Assembly (NCBI RefSeq): GCF_014269035.2
Contig: NZ_JABWRP020000007.1
Location: 124,001 to 188,000 of the forward strand
Direction of reading: 5' to 3'
DNA: 64,000 bases
Origin: Pseudomonas vlassakiae
GTDB lineage: Bacteria; Pseudomonadota; Gammaproteobacteria; Pseudomonadales; Pseudomonadaceae
Shown: piece by piece, positions 45,119-55,178 of the stretch
Layout of the letters: each line of letters opens with the position of its first letter
Numbering within the stretch: position 1 is the first letter of the stretch
Translations under genes and position numbers: made by a program
The notes under the pieces: model-generated
What the model was told of the DNA's origin: nothing
The model's input: only the letters and a program-made list of their open reading frames with translations
The model's database searches: none

Positions 45119-46417
45119 TCAGAACCGCCAGGTCGCACCACCGCCGACAATATGCAAGGCACTGTTCTTGAAAGTGCCCGATAGCGTATTGCCTGAACGT
45201 GACTTGGTCTGATCGACGTCCATGTCACCCAGCCACACCAGGGTGTAGGCGAGGTGGAGGTCCAGGCCTTCCTCGACTTCATAGTTCACACCGGTAGCCA
45301 GGCGCCAGGTTTCGCCCATGGGGTTGTCCACGGTGCGGTCCTTGTCGTCGACGGCGGAACTGTCATAACCCACCCCGACGCTCCATCGCACTTGCCGGGT
45401 GGCTTGATACATCGCGCCCACCGATGCATGCCAAGTGTCCTTGTACTTGCGATCTACCGTGCGACTGACGCCGCCACCATTGGCATCGACATCAACCCCG
45501 ACATCGCCGAAGTCGCTCCAGTCCTGCCAACCCAGGCTGCCGAGTAGCTTCCACTGTTCGTTCAGGTCGTGGGCAATGCTCGCGGTGACCGTTTGCGGCA
45601 CGTTCAGGTCCAGTTCAAGCGAGTCGACATCGAGGCGATTGAGCCCTGCATTGATGAGGGGATTGGTGATGTTGCGAACATGTGGGCTGTCCTTGAACTC
45701 CAGCTTGACCTTGCTGGTGTAGGCAAGGCCGACCGCGGTGCGTGGGGAAAGCTGGTAGAGCAGGCCGAGGTTGACGCCGGTGCCCACGTCGGTGTCCTTG
45801 TATTCCAGCTGCCCGTCTGGGCGATCACGCAAGCCGAGCAGGTTATTGTTGATCGCCATCTCGGTGCGGTAATAGCCCAGCATGATGCGCGGCCCAATAC
45901 CGAACGACAGGTCATCAGTGAACTTGTAAGCCAGCGTTGGCTGGAAGGACACGCCGATGATCGCCGCCTCTTGAGTGAAGTAGCGGCCTGCCCAGTCATC
46001 GTCATAGTCCAGGGCCAGTCCGAAGTTGCCGTACATGCCAAAGCCGATGGCCGAGCGGTCGTCGATCTGATGGCTGATGAACAGGCTGGCACCGGGCAGG
46101 TACTGCAGCGCGTTGCCGCCTTCGTTGCCATCGAACTGGTTGTTGGCATCCCGGGAAAACTTGATATCACCCAGGATGACCTGGGCGTTCGCGCTGATCT
46201 GCGTGCCTTTCAACTGGGTCAGGCCTGCGGGGTTGCTCATCAATACGCTGGGGTCTTTGGCCAGAGCCGCAGAACCTGCATTGGCCAGGCCGTTGCCTTC
46301 CTGGCCGGCTTCGTAGATGAAAATGCCGCCGGCTGAAACTTGAGCGCTGGCCAGTAGTAGCGAGCAAGCCGTTATTGGGAGTGACCAGCAATTGGCATAG
46401 CGCTGGTATTTTTTCAT
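45119..46417 (-). CDS. FadL/TodX-type outer membrane channel
   Basis: Start set at ATG 46417 (MKKYQRYANCWSLPITACSL), with GGAGAG seven bases before it. 432 residues: signal peptide cleaved near QVSAGG, then the OmpP1/FadL hatch motif AGSAALAKDPSVLMSNPAGL and beta-barrel repeats to a terminal GGGATWRF. FadL-type pores take up hydrophobic molecules such as long-chain fatty acids. Directly downstream of the alkylsulfatase, it could import the fatty alcohol or the intact surfactant. Confidence 0.93.
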   Translation of the reverse strand: MKKYQRYANCWSLPITACSLLLASAQVSAGGIFIYEAGQEGNGLANAGSAALAKDPSVLMSNPAGLTQLKGTQISANAQVILGDIKFSRDANNQFDGNEGGNALQYLPGASLFISHQIDDRSAIGFGMYGNFGLALDYDDDWAGRYFTQEAAIIGVSFQPTLAYKFTDDLSFGIGPRIMLGYYRTEMAINNNLLGLRDRPDGQLEYKDTDVGTGVNLGLLYQLSPRTAVGLAYTSKVKLEFKDSPHVRNITNPLINAGLNRLDVDSLELDLNVPQTVTASIAHDLNEQWKLLGSLGWQDWSDFGDVGVDVDANGGGVSRTVDRKYKDTWHASVGAMYQATRQVRWSVGVGYDSSAVDDKDRTVDNPMGETWRLATGVNYEVEEGLDLHLAYTLVWLGDMDVDQTKSRSGNTLSGTFKNSALHIVGGGATWRF

Positions 46418-46525
46418 ATCGAGGCTCTCCATTGAATGACCACATCACTCGCCTACGAGAAAAAGGGGCAGGGCACCGACACAGTCGATATCCTGCCCGA
46501 CGCCTATTCGCGGCCAAGGGAGCAT

Positions 46526-48547
46526 TCAGGGAGTTACGATTGGGAACCAGAAGTCGAAGGTGTCCATGTAGCTCATCAACTCTTCCAGTTTGCCTTCTGC
46601 GCCGTCGACCTTGATCGAGCCGGCACTGACCGCATCTTTGAGCGTGGTCTCCTTGAGCATCAGTTTGTTCAAGGTGTCACGGGTCAAGGTCAGCTTGGCA
46701 TCGGCGTTCTTGGCCAGGAGGCCTTCGGTGTGGTTGAGCACACCGTTGACCATTTCCAGCGTGTACTGCTGCTTGAGGTCGGTGAAGTCAAGGTTGATAG
46801 TGATGTGCTTGTCAGCCACTTCCGGCCCTTTCAGACGCATGCCCAGATAGTCGAAGAACAAGTCCAGGTCCATCGCCTTGACAGTATCCGGGCTTGCCGT
46901 ATCAGGCGTCGGAAGCTTCTGGACGCCTTCACGCAGCTCTTTGGCACCGGTCAGATAAAAGTTGCGCCATGGGCCGCTTTCAGCCTGGTAGCCGAGTTGC
47001 TCCAGCGCGTCGGCTTGCATGTTCTTCGCCGCCTGGTTGGATGGCTCGGCAAACACTACGTGGTTGACAACTTCGGCGACCCAGCGGAAATCACCCTTGT
47101 CGTAGTATTCCTTGGCCTTCTTCAGGATCGCCTCGGAGCCGCCCATCATGTCGACATAGCGTTTTGCCTGTTCTTCTGGCGGCAGCTCCCACAAGGTAGC
47201 GGGGTTGCCAATAAACCAGCCCAGGTAAAGCACATATGTAGCTTTGACGTTGTGGTTCAGCGATCCGTAATACCCACGGTTCGAGAATCGATCGGCGATG
47301 CCCTTGGGCAACTGCACCTGCTCGGCGATTTCGGTCATGGTGTAACCCTTGTTCGCCAGACGCAGGGTTTCATCGTTGATGTAGCGATACATGTCACGCT
47401 GCGACGACAGTTGATCGCGGACTTCCTTGTTGCCCCAGACCGGCCAGTGGTGCATGGCGTACATGACCTGAACGTCGTCACCCCACATCTTCAGGGCTTC
47501 GTTGAGGTATTTCGACCATGGCAGCGGCTCGCGGATCTTCGCGCCACGCAACGAATAGGTGTTGTGCATGGTGTGGGTGGAGTCTTCGGCAGTGTTCAGA
47601 GCCTTTTTCTCGCGGATGTAATAGAGCATCTCCGCCGGTGCTTCACTGCCAGGCGCGTACAGGAACTCATAGGTCAGGCCGTCGATCACGTGCTTCTCGC
47701 CGGTCTTCTCGATGATATCGGTCGGCGGGATCAAGGTGACAGTACCAGCCGAAGTGGTCGTACCGAGCCCTGCGCCCAGCTGGCCGGTTTCGCTTGGCGG
47801 AAGCAAGTTGCCGTACATGTAACTGGCACGGCGGCTCATGGCGGTACCGGCCATGACGTTCTCCGCGACAGCATGCTCGAGGAAGCCTTTCGGGGCGTAG
47901 ATCTTCACCTTGCCGGCCTTGACGTCGGCTTCGTCAACCACACCGCGAACGCCACCGTAGTGATCGACATGGCTATGGGTATAAATGACTGCAACCACGG
48001 GCTTTTTCGGCCGGTGCTTGAAATATAGTTCCAGTGCAGCCTTGGCCGTTTCACTTGAAATCAACGGGTCAAAGATGGTGATCCCTTCTTTACCCTCGAC
48101 GATGGTCATGTTCGACAGATCGTAGTTGCGAACCTGGTAAATACCGTCCGTGACTTCGAACAGGCCAGAGATGTTGATCAGTTGAGACTGCCGCCACAGA
48201 CTGGGGTTAGTCGAGGCGGGCGCCTCTGTGCCTTCCTTGATGAAGCTATATTTGCTGGGGTCCCATATCATATTGCCATTAGCGCCTTTGATAGGCTCAG
48301 ACGGCAAAGGTGCAATGAAGCCTTTGTGGGCGAGTTCAAACGAAGTTTTGTCGTTAAAAGGTAGCTCTTTGAGCAACGCATCATTTGCAGCCTTGGTTGC
48401 ATCAGTCGCCGGTTTGGCCTGTTCCGCAGCCCAGGCGCTGGAACCGAAGGCCACCGCTGTCGCTAAAAGAAAAGAGGAACTTAACTTCCAGAGATCGACC
48501 GATTTGGAGTGATAAAGGCGTTTCGAAGCCTTTGCGGCTGTTTTCAT
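46526..48547 (-). CDS. Secreted/periplasmic SdsA-type alkyl sulfatase
   Basis: Start at ATG 48547 with AAAGGAGCTTGTT; 673 residues with an N-terminal signal (LSSSFLLATAVAFGSSAWA). Metallo-beta-lactamase fold with the zinc motif THSHVDHYGG at about 190-199, further ligands expected in EDSTHTMHN and YAMHHWPVWG, an alkylsulfatase dimerisation region, and a C-terminal SCP2-like domain. P. aeruginosa SdsA1 (about 658 residues) hydrolyses primary alkyl sulfates such as SDS to alcohol and sulfate. No SdsB-type LysR regulator is adjacent; two AraC regulators flank the island instead. Confidence 0.95.
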   Translation of the reverse strand: MKTAAKASKRLYHSKSVDLWKLSSSFLLATAVAFGSSAWAAEQAKPATDATKAANDALLKELPFNDKTSFELAHKGFIAPLPSEPIKGANGNMIWDPSKYSFIKEGTEAPASTNPSLWRQSQLINISGLFEVTDGIYQVRNYDLSNMTIVEGKEGITIFDPLISSETAKAALELYFKHRPKKPVVAVIYTHSHVDHYGGVRGVVDEADVKAGKVKIYAPKGFLEHAVAENVMAGTAMSRRASYMYGNLLPPSETGQLGAGLGTTTSAGTVTLIPPTDIIEKTGEKHVIDGLTYEFLYAPGSEAPAEMLYYIREKKALNTAEDSTHTMHNTYSLRGAKIREPLPWSKYLNEALKMWGDDVQVMYAMHHWPVWGNKEVRDQLSSQRDMYRYINDETLRLANKGYTMTEIAEQVQLPKGIADRFSNRGYYGSLNHNVKATYVLYLGWFIGNPATLWELPPEEQAKRYVDMMGGSEAILKKAKEYYDKGDFRWVAEVVNHVVFAEPSNQAAKNMQADALEQLGYQAESGPWRNFYLTGAKELREGVQKLPTPDTASPDTVKAMDLDLFFDYLGMRLKGPEVADKHITINLDFTDLKQQYTLEMVNGVLNHTEGLLAKNADAKLTLTRDTLNKLMLKETTLKDAVSAGSIKVDGAEGKLEELMSYMDTFDFWFPIVTP

Positions 48548-48806
48548 AACAAGCTCCTTTTGATATTTGCGCCTTACCGGGTTACGGCAACTACCACCAC
48601 TAGAGAACCTCTGAGCAGTCACGGTAGCCCATTTCCCTGAGCTGCGCGTAATGGCCGTTTATCTCATTTCGCGACAGGACAGAAACAAGTCAGATTTGCG
48701 CGCAGATCTGAAAGTCTATGTACTTTAGGCGACATTTTTTCTTACGCAACAAGGCATAGCTCTTGCTGAATTGATGTAGCTTTGCCGAAAAAGCTATCGA
48801 TTAATT

Positions 48807-49277
48807 CTAACTAACTGATGTAAAAGCAATTATGATTGGTCCGCAGACAGCGAGTAATACGTTGGAAATGGCGTAACAGACTGTGAAACCGATCACAGGT
48901 GTATTGCTTCCTGACTGCTCGATGATCTTGTTCATCGAGGCCGTCTCCGTTTGCACTCCTGCCAGCGCACCGAACAGGATCAGCGGGTGCAAGCGCAGTA
49001 TGTAACGCCCGAAATACAGGGTTACCAGAGGCGGAATAAGGGTCACCAACGCACCAGCAACCAGCCGGTCTAATCCTTGCTCCTTTACGGCGGTAAAGGC
49101 TGCGGGCCCCGCCAGGAGCCCGACCACTGCGCCAAATGCCGTTAATCCAAACTCTGAAAATGCCCATTGCGCGGCCGGGGGTATGCGGACACGCCCGAGC
49201 AGCACGCCAAGCGCTATTGCCAGGAAGACAGTGATTTCTGAGTGGTCACGCAATGCTTGTATTACGAATTCAATCAT
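48807..49277 (-). pseudogene. Internally deleted AspT/YidE-type transporter
   Basis: The frame of 156 codons (ATG 49277) starts like an AspT-family transporter (MIEFVIQALRDHSEITVFLA) but after about 32 residues jumps to what is normally its C-terminal end: RIPPAAQWAFSEFGLTAFGA, AGPAAFTAVKEQGLDRL, then GFTVCYAISNVLLAVCGP. Family members have about 560 residues with two membrane halves separated by TrkA_C domains. Roughly 390-400 residues are missing in frame, near 49180. It cannot be a complete transporter. A true mini-protein made from the fused helices cannot be excluded. Confidence 0.65.
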
Positions 49278-49364
49278 GAACAAAGTCTCCCATCACGCGC
49301 CTAGTCTCCTGGCGATAACTGAGAGTACGATGACGATTTGGCTCGCAATTAAAATCGCATCACT

Positions 49365-50186
49365 TTACCGAGGGAAGAGTAGGGTAATTGCGGCACGAAA
49401 GCCCCAACCGTGCGGACCATCCCGGGTGCTTTCCAACCAGTAGCGAGGCCCCGCCTGAATCGTCAACGGTTGTCCGCCAATGGTTAGCAGCTGTGTGACG
49501 GTAAGGTTGACGGGAATCGACCACTCGTTGGAACGCCAGTCATAAGTCGATTCGCTGTTGATGCCGAACGTCGTGAGATGAGCGTTGGTATAGGAGAAAA
49601 ACGGCTGAATGAACGTTTGGTTGATTTTCTGTTTGTCATCCGGTGGGCTACCTTCCAACCCCCACAGATGATTGAACAGCAACCCACGCGTCCAGCCATT
49701 GGACTGCTTGAGGGCAACTGCCGTAGGGCCGAGCGCCCATTGTTCAGCACTGATCAGTTTGTCGCTGCCAGTAGGAAGCAGCAATGCAGGTCCGGCACCC
49801 CAAATCCATCCGTTTTCGGTTGGTGCTTTCGGAGAAAAAAACAGACTCTGGGTGACATCGCCAATACCAGACTTATCAGCGGAGCCCCCCGGTACCAAGC
49901 CATGCTGATCAATCACGGGCAATATGGTTCGTGAGATTACGTTCCACTCTTCGTTCAGGGTAAAAGGCAAAACCGGCTGGATATTCGTCAGGCTGCGCAT
50001 ACCTTCGCCACTCGGCCCGATTTTTTGATCCCAGTTGTACTGGATCGGTAGGCTGTACATAGCGGCTATGGGATTTTGCGCTTTCTTAGCCAGCTCCGCG
50101 GCATCGTCTGCTTGCGCCGCAACTGGCAACAAAAGCCCGCTCCACAAGAGGCATAAGACGAAATTCGATGGCCGATGCGGCTGCAT
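49365..50186 (-). CDS. Outer-membrane transporter-like (MetA-pathway/'neuromedin U') protein
   Basis: ATG 50186 is best spaced from AAAGGA; 273 residues with a signal peptide (LCLLWSGLLLPVAAQA) and alternating beta-strand pattern ending in ITLLFPR, a barrel-type C-terminus. Internal blocks such as IGDVTQSLFFSPK and GWIWGAGPALLLPT place it in the family often labelled 'transporter' or 'neuromedin U' and related to PF13557. Role unknown; upstream neighbours are two DUF1254 proteins. Confidence 0.75.
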   Translation of the reverse strand: MQPHRPSNFVLCLLWSGLLLPVAAQADDAAELAKKAQNPIAAMYSLPIQYNWDQKIGPSGEGMRSLTNIQPVLPFTLNEEWNVISRTILPVIDQHGLVPGGSADKSGIGDVTQSLFFSPKAPTENGWIWGAGPALLLPTGSDKLISAEQWALGPTAVALKQSNGWTRGLLFNHLWGLEGSPPDDKQKINQTFIQPFFSYTNAHLTTFGINSESTYDWRSNEWSIPVNLTVTQLLTIGGQPLTIQAGPRYWLESTRDGPHGWGFRAAITLLFPR

Positions 50187-50275
50187 AAGCATGATCCTTT
50201 GCAATGTTTGACAGCTTCGAAGTGAGGGATGGCGTATTCAATCGATCACGCTCAGACCGCCATCCCTACCCGCGA

Positions 50276-51736
50276 TCAGTTCACTTTTTTGATGACGGGC
50301 GGCTTCCAGCTGCCATCAAGAATCGCTTGCTCACCCCAGTAGGCGCGGATATAGAGCGAGATCGATTCCTTGGGTGACGGTAGCCAGTTACTCTCTTTTC
50401 CTTTTCCGGGTGACGTCGGTCCAATGTGGATGGTCAGCGAGCCGTCTTCATTTCGCTTCAGGTCTTTGCTCTTGGTACCCACGGAGTAGCGATTGAGCTT
50501 GTTGGTGCTGAAGAGGTGGTGCTGGTTGTACAACGTCAGCGACCAGAACCCCTTCACCGGGGGCTCTTGCCCTTTGGCAAAGGTGACTTCATAGCTGTGG
50601 GCCCCGTTCAACTGCGCGCCCGCCTGATCCACGTCGGTGTAAAAATATTGGGTTTCATTAGGGCGATTGTCGAACATGTTCGACTTTGCGGTACCCGTGC
50701 GATTGAAGTAATCCAGGCCCCATTGCGCATTGTTGGTCGAACGGTTCCAGTTATTTCCGGCTGGCCGCCCGTTATGCTTCCAGAGGAAGAACGGAGCGAT
50801 CAGCTCTGCGTCTGCGCGTTTGGCCTCTGCCACGAGCAGTTTTTTGACTTCCGGGTCCTTTGCGGCAGCGTCGAGCAATTGCCGGAACTGAGCGTACAGC
50901 GCTTCCTCACCCGGCAATGGCTGAACTGTATCCAAGACCCGGGGGAACTGATCAAAGAACTTTTCAGGCTCGACCCATTTGGTCTCCCCTTGGCTGGCAC
51001 TGTCCGCCCCAGGTGCGGGGATATCTTTGGTTTGTTTCCAATCGATGGTCTTCATTTTCCCGTCGTAGTCCTTCAACGGGTAGAAGACCACCTGGTTGAG
51101 CTTTTCCTGTATGGCTGCGCGGTCGTCCGGCGTATCGTCCATGAAAATCCTGGGGATTGCGTTAGCCAAAGCGGTGGGGCTGCGCAAGACTGCCTCTACG
51201 CCTTCAGGTTTTTCACCTTTCCAATTCGGCCCGACCAGCAGATAGAACCCTGGTTTAGTCCCATAAGGTTTACCGACTTGGCCAAACTGGTCGGTACGCT
51301 GGTCATACAATGCGTAAACCCAGAAGCGATCTCCGAAATCAGGAACCTGGGCAATCACCGGTTCATCGTCCAGGGAGAAGAAGCCGAGCCCATACACGAC
51401 GTCCTGGTTCGGGCAGGTGACGAATGTTTCAGCGGGCGTGATGTAATCGTGCAACATACCGACCTGCCCGCGTGGGGCAACGGGCAGGATGCCACCCAGA
51501 AGCCCCGGATGCGGAGCCTTGGTGATTCGATCGTTGCGATTGATCATGTTCACCATTGGCCAGCCCCACATGTAAGCGAGCCGTGCCACGGTTTTTACAT
51601 ATTCAGGATGCATCAGCACATCGCTGGCGGGCTGAGTAAGTGGCGGCGCCTCGTTCTGGGCCAATGCGTAGTTGACCGGCAGGCCGAGGGTCAGCGAGAG
51701 GACGGCGGCTGAAAGTACTTTCATCTCAAATCTCAT
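50276..51736 (-). CDS. DUF1254/DUF1214 secreted protein, copy A
   Basis: ATG 51736 chosen over a TTG two codons upstream. 486 residues with signal peptide ([19 protein letters not shown]). The DUF1254 region (about 55-190) has [14 protein letters not shown] and [23 protein letters not shown]1214 (about 340-465) has [20 protein letters not shown] and [20 protein letters not shown]. No enzymatic function is established for the family. The second of a pair; moderately diverged from its neighbour, so an old duplication. Confidence 0.9.
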   Translation of the reverse strand: MRFEMKVLSAAVLSLTLGLPVNYALAQNEAPPLTQPASDVLMHPEYVKTVARLAYMWGWPMVNMINRNDRITKAPHPGLLGGILPVAPRGQVGMLHDYITPAETFVTCPNQDVVYGLGFFSLDDEPVIAQVPDFGDRFWVYALYDQRTDQFGQVGKPYGTKPGFYLLVGPNWKGEKPEGVEAVLRSPTALANAIPRIFMDDTPDDRAAIQEKLNQVVFYPLKDYDGKMKTIDWKQTKDIPAPGADSASQGETKWVEPEKFFDQFPRVLDTVQPLPGEEALYAQFRQLLDAAAKDPEVKKLLVAEAKRADAELIAPFFLWKHNGRPAGNNWNRSTNNAQWGLDYFNRTGTAKSNMFDNRPNETQYFYTDVDQAGAQLNGAHSYEVTFAKGQEPPVKGFWSLTLYNQHHLFSTNKLNRYSVGTKSKDLKRNEDGSLTIHIGPTSPGKGKESNWLPSPKESISLYIRAYWGEQAILDGSWKPPVIKKVN

Positions 51737-51811
51737 GTTCAAGCATCCTTTGAGAACAGTGGATCAAGAGCGGCCTAACTCGTTTTATAGGCGTCTCAAT
51801 GTCATTCATCG

Positions 51812-53302
51812 TCAATTAACTTTGACGACGTCATCGGGTTTCCAAGTCTGGTCATAAAACGCGTCTTCGCTGCCATAAAGCCGCAGCGCGATCAGGAAAT
51901 TACGACCAGGGATGGTCTGGATGAAGGCAGCGTCGGCTATGTCCTTGGGTTTTTCTGGGCCGAACCAGATTTCGATGGAGCCGTCGGCTTGCTTGGGAAT
52001 GTCGTAATAACCGTTTGTGGACGGTAACAGTTGCTTCGTCTCAGGCATCGTGCCGTCGGTGATGTTATAGGCGGTCACTGCCCAGAACAGTGCCGCAGGG
52101 GGGTTAGGCGGGAGGCGCAATTTGTAGGTGCCGGAACCTTCGAGGAATTTTCCGTCTTTGTCGCGGCCCGTGAATGGATACTTGGAGCCGGCGCCGGTGG
52201 TATGCATGACCATCGCAGGCGCTGAGGAGTAAGCGAACTGGAAGAAGTTCGCTCGCTGGTTCACATCGAGATAACTGTCCTGCATCCAGTCCGCTGTGCC
52301 ACCGGCCCAAGTGTTTTCATACTGGCGATCGTTGTAATAGAGATTGCGCTTGTCTTCACGACCGAACTGGCGGGTCGCCAGGATCATCCTGGGCGCGGTC
52401 TCCACGGCCTTTTTCAAAAGCGCCTGCTGTTTCTGCGTAGGCTCGAACGGCACGCCTTTGATGATGCCGATGGAAGCCAATACTCCGCGCAACTCAGGGT
52501 CGATGGCGGCCACAGGCTCATAGTCCACAAACGTCTTCAGCTTTGACCAATAACTGCTATCAACCGGATACATCATATCCAATGCCTTGCCGCTGGCATC
52601 GGGAAACTCCATGGGCTTGACGTCTTTCTCCGTGGCCCATAGCGGATAGACCCGCGTACTTTCCGCAGCCTTCACTGCGGGCACGGGATCAGGCTTGCCG
52701 TCTCCCTTGGCCATCACGGTGCGGAAGAAGAGAAAAACGTTGTACGTCCTGGACTTCACTGCAAAGTAACCGCCCGGTACTTCACCGTCGTAATCCGGTG
52801 GCAGCAACAAATAAAGCCCTCCGCGAGCTCGATCGGGGCCAATAGCACCAACGTCGGTCAGGGTTCGCTGGAAGAAATCGGTGAACATGCCAATCACGTT
52901 TGCAGGCGCTTTGACGACCAACGGACCGGTCTTTTTCAGATCCAGGTAGCTCATCGAGTAGATCACGTCTGCGTTGGGCGTAGGCACCATCGTGCGAGCA
53001 TCCATTCGCTGCTTCCAGATCGGCAATACGTTATAGCCAGCCCCGAAAGCTTTTTCCGATCCATCGCGCATACCGATTACGTTCAACGCAGGAAGCATCG
53101 TCATGTAGGCATGCACCGCGCGCTGGTAATACAACTCATCACGCAGTTCCTCGGCTTCTTTTGGTTCCAGCCAATTACCATTGTTGAGTTGCTTGATGAG
53201 CGGGGATGCTGGAGCCGTTTCTTGTGCATGCGCGGGGCCTGACAGGCCCATGATCAAGGCCAGAGATGAGGCAAAGGCAACCTTATTCAGAATGAACGAC
53301 AT
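51812..53302 (-). CDS. DUF1254/DUF1214 secreted protein, copy B
   Basis: 496 residues from ATG 53302 with AGGGAG upstream. Signal peptide (FASSLALIMGLSGPAHA), DUF1254 region with PNADVIYSMSYLDLKKTGPL, and C-terminal DUF1214 with LFWAVTAYNITDGTMPETK and GSIEIWFGPEKPK. First gene of the leftward island; divergent from the AraC-type regulator at 53469, which probably controls it. Confidence 0.9.
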   Translation of the reverse strand: MSFILNKVAFASSLALIMGLSGPAHAQETAPASPLIKQLNNGNWLEPKEAEELRDELYYQRAVHAYMTMLPALNVIGMRDGSEKAFGAGYNVLPIWKQRMDARTMVPTPNADVIYSMSYLDLKKTGPLVVKAPANVIGMFTDFFQRTLTDVGAIGPDRARGGLYLLLPPDYDGEVPGGYFAVKSRTYNVFLFFRTVMAKGDGKPDPVPAVKAAESTRVYPLWATEKDVKPMEFPDASGKALDMMYPVDSSYWSKLKTFVDYEPVAAIDPELRGVLASIGIIKGVPFEPTQKQQALLKKAVETAPRMILATRQFGREDKRNLYYNDRQYENTWAGGTADWMQDSYLDVNQRANFFQFAYSSAPAMVMHTTGAGSKYPFTGRDKDGKFLEGSGTYKLRLPPNPPAALFWAVTAYNITDGTMPETKQLLPSTNGYYDIPKQADGSIEIWFGPEKPKDIADAAFIQTIPGRNFLIALRLYGSEDAFYDQTWKPDDVVKVN

Positions 53303-53468
53303 CGCAGATCTCCCTATACCTTAGCCGTTGCGCCCCCATGGGCTCGATAGCGTCGACCGGAAAGCCTGATCCTCACCGGCTGTCGCTCGATTGGTACTTG
53401 TTCGCGTTGCAGTCTAGATTGCTGATGACCAAGCGATAGCCGAAAAACGAAATATGTGAGGCACGCAC

Positions 53469-54437
53469 ATGTTCGGCAACACTTCGTTTCACCGATACAG
53501 CTACTCAGGCCTGGATCCCGCTTTAGCTTGCGATGTCGTCTATGGTGGCCATTTCGAGCACCGCCTCATGTCAGCTCGCCATTCGAACATGACGCACCAG
53601 CGGCTTACATCGCCTGACATAGTGATCGAGTCGGGAAGCTATGACTTTCCAGTGGTCGCGTGCGGCTTGATGCCTCTCAACATGCTGTGCGTTGGCCTGG
53701 TTGCCGATGGGGCAGAGTCGACCCGTTACAACACCTCGTCCATCGATGACGACGAAATCCAGATTTATCCACCTGGCGCTGAACTGCTTTATCACGCAGG
53801 CAGGAGTTCTCGCTGGATTACATTCGTTGCCCCTGAAACCACTGTGCAAGCAGCGGTCATCGCACGCACTGGTCGGCCTTTTTTGATGCCAAAACGCGAT
53901 GCGACCTCGCTAAGGCTACCCAAAGGTTCAAGAGCACACTTGGTTCAGCTGGCAGATGATGCTTTTGCGTTAGGTAGGACTCTGGAGTCGACTGGCATCT
54001 CAGAGCAATTGGCCGCATGCATGTTCAACGGCTTACTCGATACCTACGCAGGCTACTTGGGCCAGGCGCAACTTGTTGACTCCAAGCGGATGGCTACTGC
54101 GCAACAGCATCTGCAGCTGATACTGGCTTGCGAGCATCTAGCGCTTCAAAATGATTCTGTCAGCTTGGATCTCGATGATGTTGCGAGACGGAGCGGCTAC
54201 AGTCGACGCGCACTCGAAATGATCTTCAATCGCACCATTGGCATGCCCCCAGGACGATGGTTTATGAACATCCGGCTGAACGAGGCGTTGCGAGATCTGC
54301 TAACCGCAAAACCAGGGTGTCAGGTCATCGATGTCGCCTCTCGTTGGGGCTTTCGTCATTTTTCCCGGTTTGCCTATCAATACCGCCGAACATTCGGAGA
54401 GTTGCCAAGCGAGACGCTTCAACGAGCCCAGCGTTGA
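53469..54437 (+). CDS. AraC-family regulator
   Basis: 322 residues; the ATG at 53469 is used, though an internal ATG at 53568 is possible. The N-terminal about 200 residues form a sensor region with no named domain that I recognise. The C-terminal AraC HTH pair is clear: LDDVARRSGYSRRALEMIF and VIDVASRWGFRHFSRFAYQY, ending FGELPSETL. Sits 166 bases from the divergent DUF1254 gene, the typical arrangement for a local activator. Confidence 0.9.
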   Translation: MFGNTSFHRYSYSGLDPALACDVVYGGHFEHRLMSARHSNMTHQRLTSPDIVIESGSYDFPVVACGLMPLNMLCVGLVADGAESTRYNTSSIDDDEIQIYPPGAELLYHAGRSSRWITFVAPETTVQAAVIARTGRPFLMPKRDATSLRLPKGSRAHLVQLADDAFALGRTLESTGISEQLAACMFNGLLDTYAGYLGQAQLVDSKRMATAQQHLQLILACEHLALQNDSVSLDLDDVARRSGYSRRALEMIFNRTIGMPPGRWFMNIRLNEALRDLLTAKPGCQVIDVASRWGFRHFSRFAYQYRRTFGELPSETLQRAQR

Positions 54438-54534
54438 TGAGTGCCCAGTCAATCATCGCTGTGCTTGCGCTGATCGAACGCTCCCTAGTCGACTCAAGCA
54501 CTTGGCTTGGTAGATCAACAGAGTCGACTCAGCG

Positions 54535-54723
54535 ATGAATGCCGTGAACCGCCTAGCAGCAATCCGCCTCGCTCAGCAGCGCATAAGCGAACCGGAGCAG
54601 GAAATAAGCGTCCTTGAGAAAGGCGAGGGTGCCACGCCTGAGTCAGGTTTCTCAGAACAGCTGGCCAAGCTGATGAAGAACGCGGAGGAGGTGATTGCGC
54701 TTCTGATGGTCAGGGGGATCTGA
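54535..54723 (+). CDS. Possible 62-residue coiled-coil protein
   Basis: A short frame with heptad-like hydrophobic spacing (NRLAAIRLAQQRISEPEQEI, EQLAKLMKNAEEVIALLMV). No clear ribosome-binding site and no recognised family; it could be a decayed fragment. Lies just before the gene-poor region. Confidence 0.3.
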   Translation: MNAVNRLAAIRLAQQRISEPEQEISVLEKGEGATPESGFSEQLAKLMKNAEEVIALLMVRGI

Positions 54724-54908
54724 ATTAACGTGCGCTCAGCTTAACCACCGTGCTCAAGCTCCATTACATCCTAGGCCTGCTGGATGTGGAGGCGTCTCAC
54801 AGCTTGGAAAAGCCTTTCCGGATAAGGGGATGGGTGAACGTCAATGCTAGTAGAGTCTAAGGTTTCCAGCATGGTGCGTTTCTTGGCAGATATCAGTGCG
54901 GAGAACAA

Positions 54909-54942
54909 ATAACTCCACTAAATATTCATTTAGTGTAGTTAT
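54909..54942. repeat. 34-bp palindrome, copy 2
   Basis: ATAACTCCACTAAAT (54909-54923) and ATTTAGTGTAGTTAT (54928-54942) with spacer ATTC; one mismatch between the arms. The right arm is identical to that of the copy at 38233-38268. Confidence 0.85.
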
Positions 54943-55178
54943 AACCACATGAAGAGTAAACGAGGCTGGAGGAGGTTAACTTACTTCCTCAAGCGATCGG
55001 TCATTTTAGCTAATCACCTGACAATCACCCCCTGGTGCGCAGTACAGACCTCCACAATCTGCCAGGAGTCGTGGGGGCTAATCTCCAGAGCTACGTTAGC
55101 GCGCCATACTGCACCGTTCAAAATACAACCCGTACGAGAGCAAGTACCTAGTGACCATGGTGACGTAAAAATACACCC

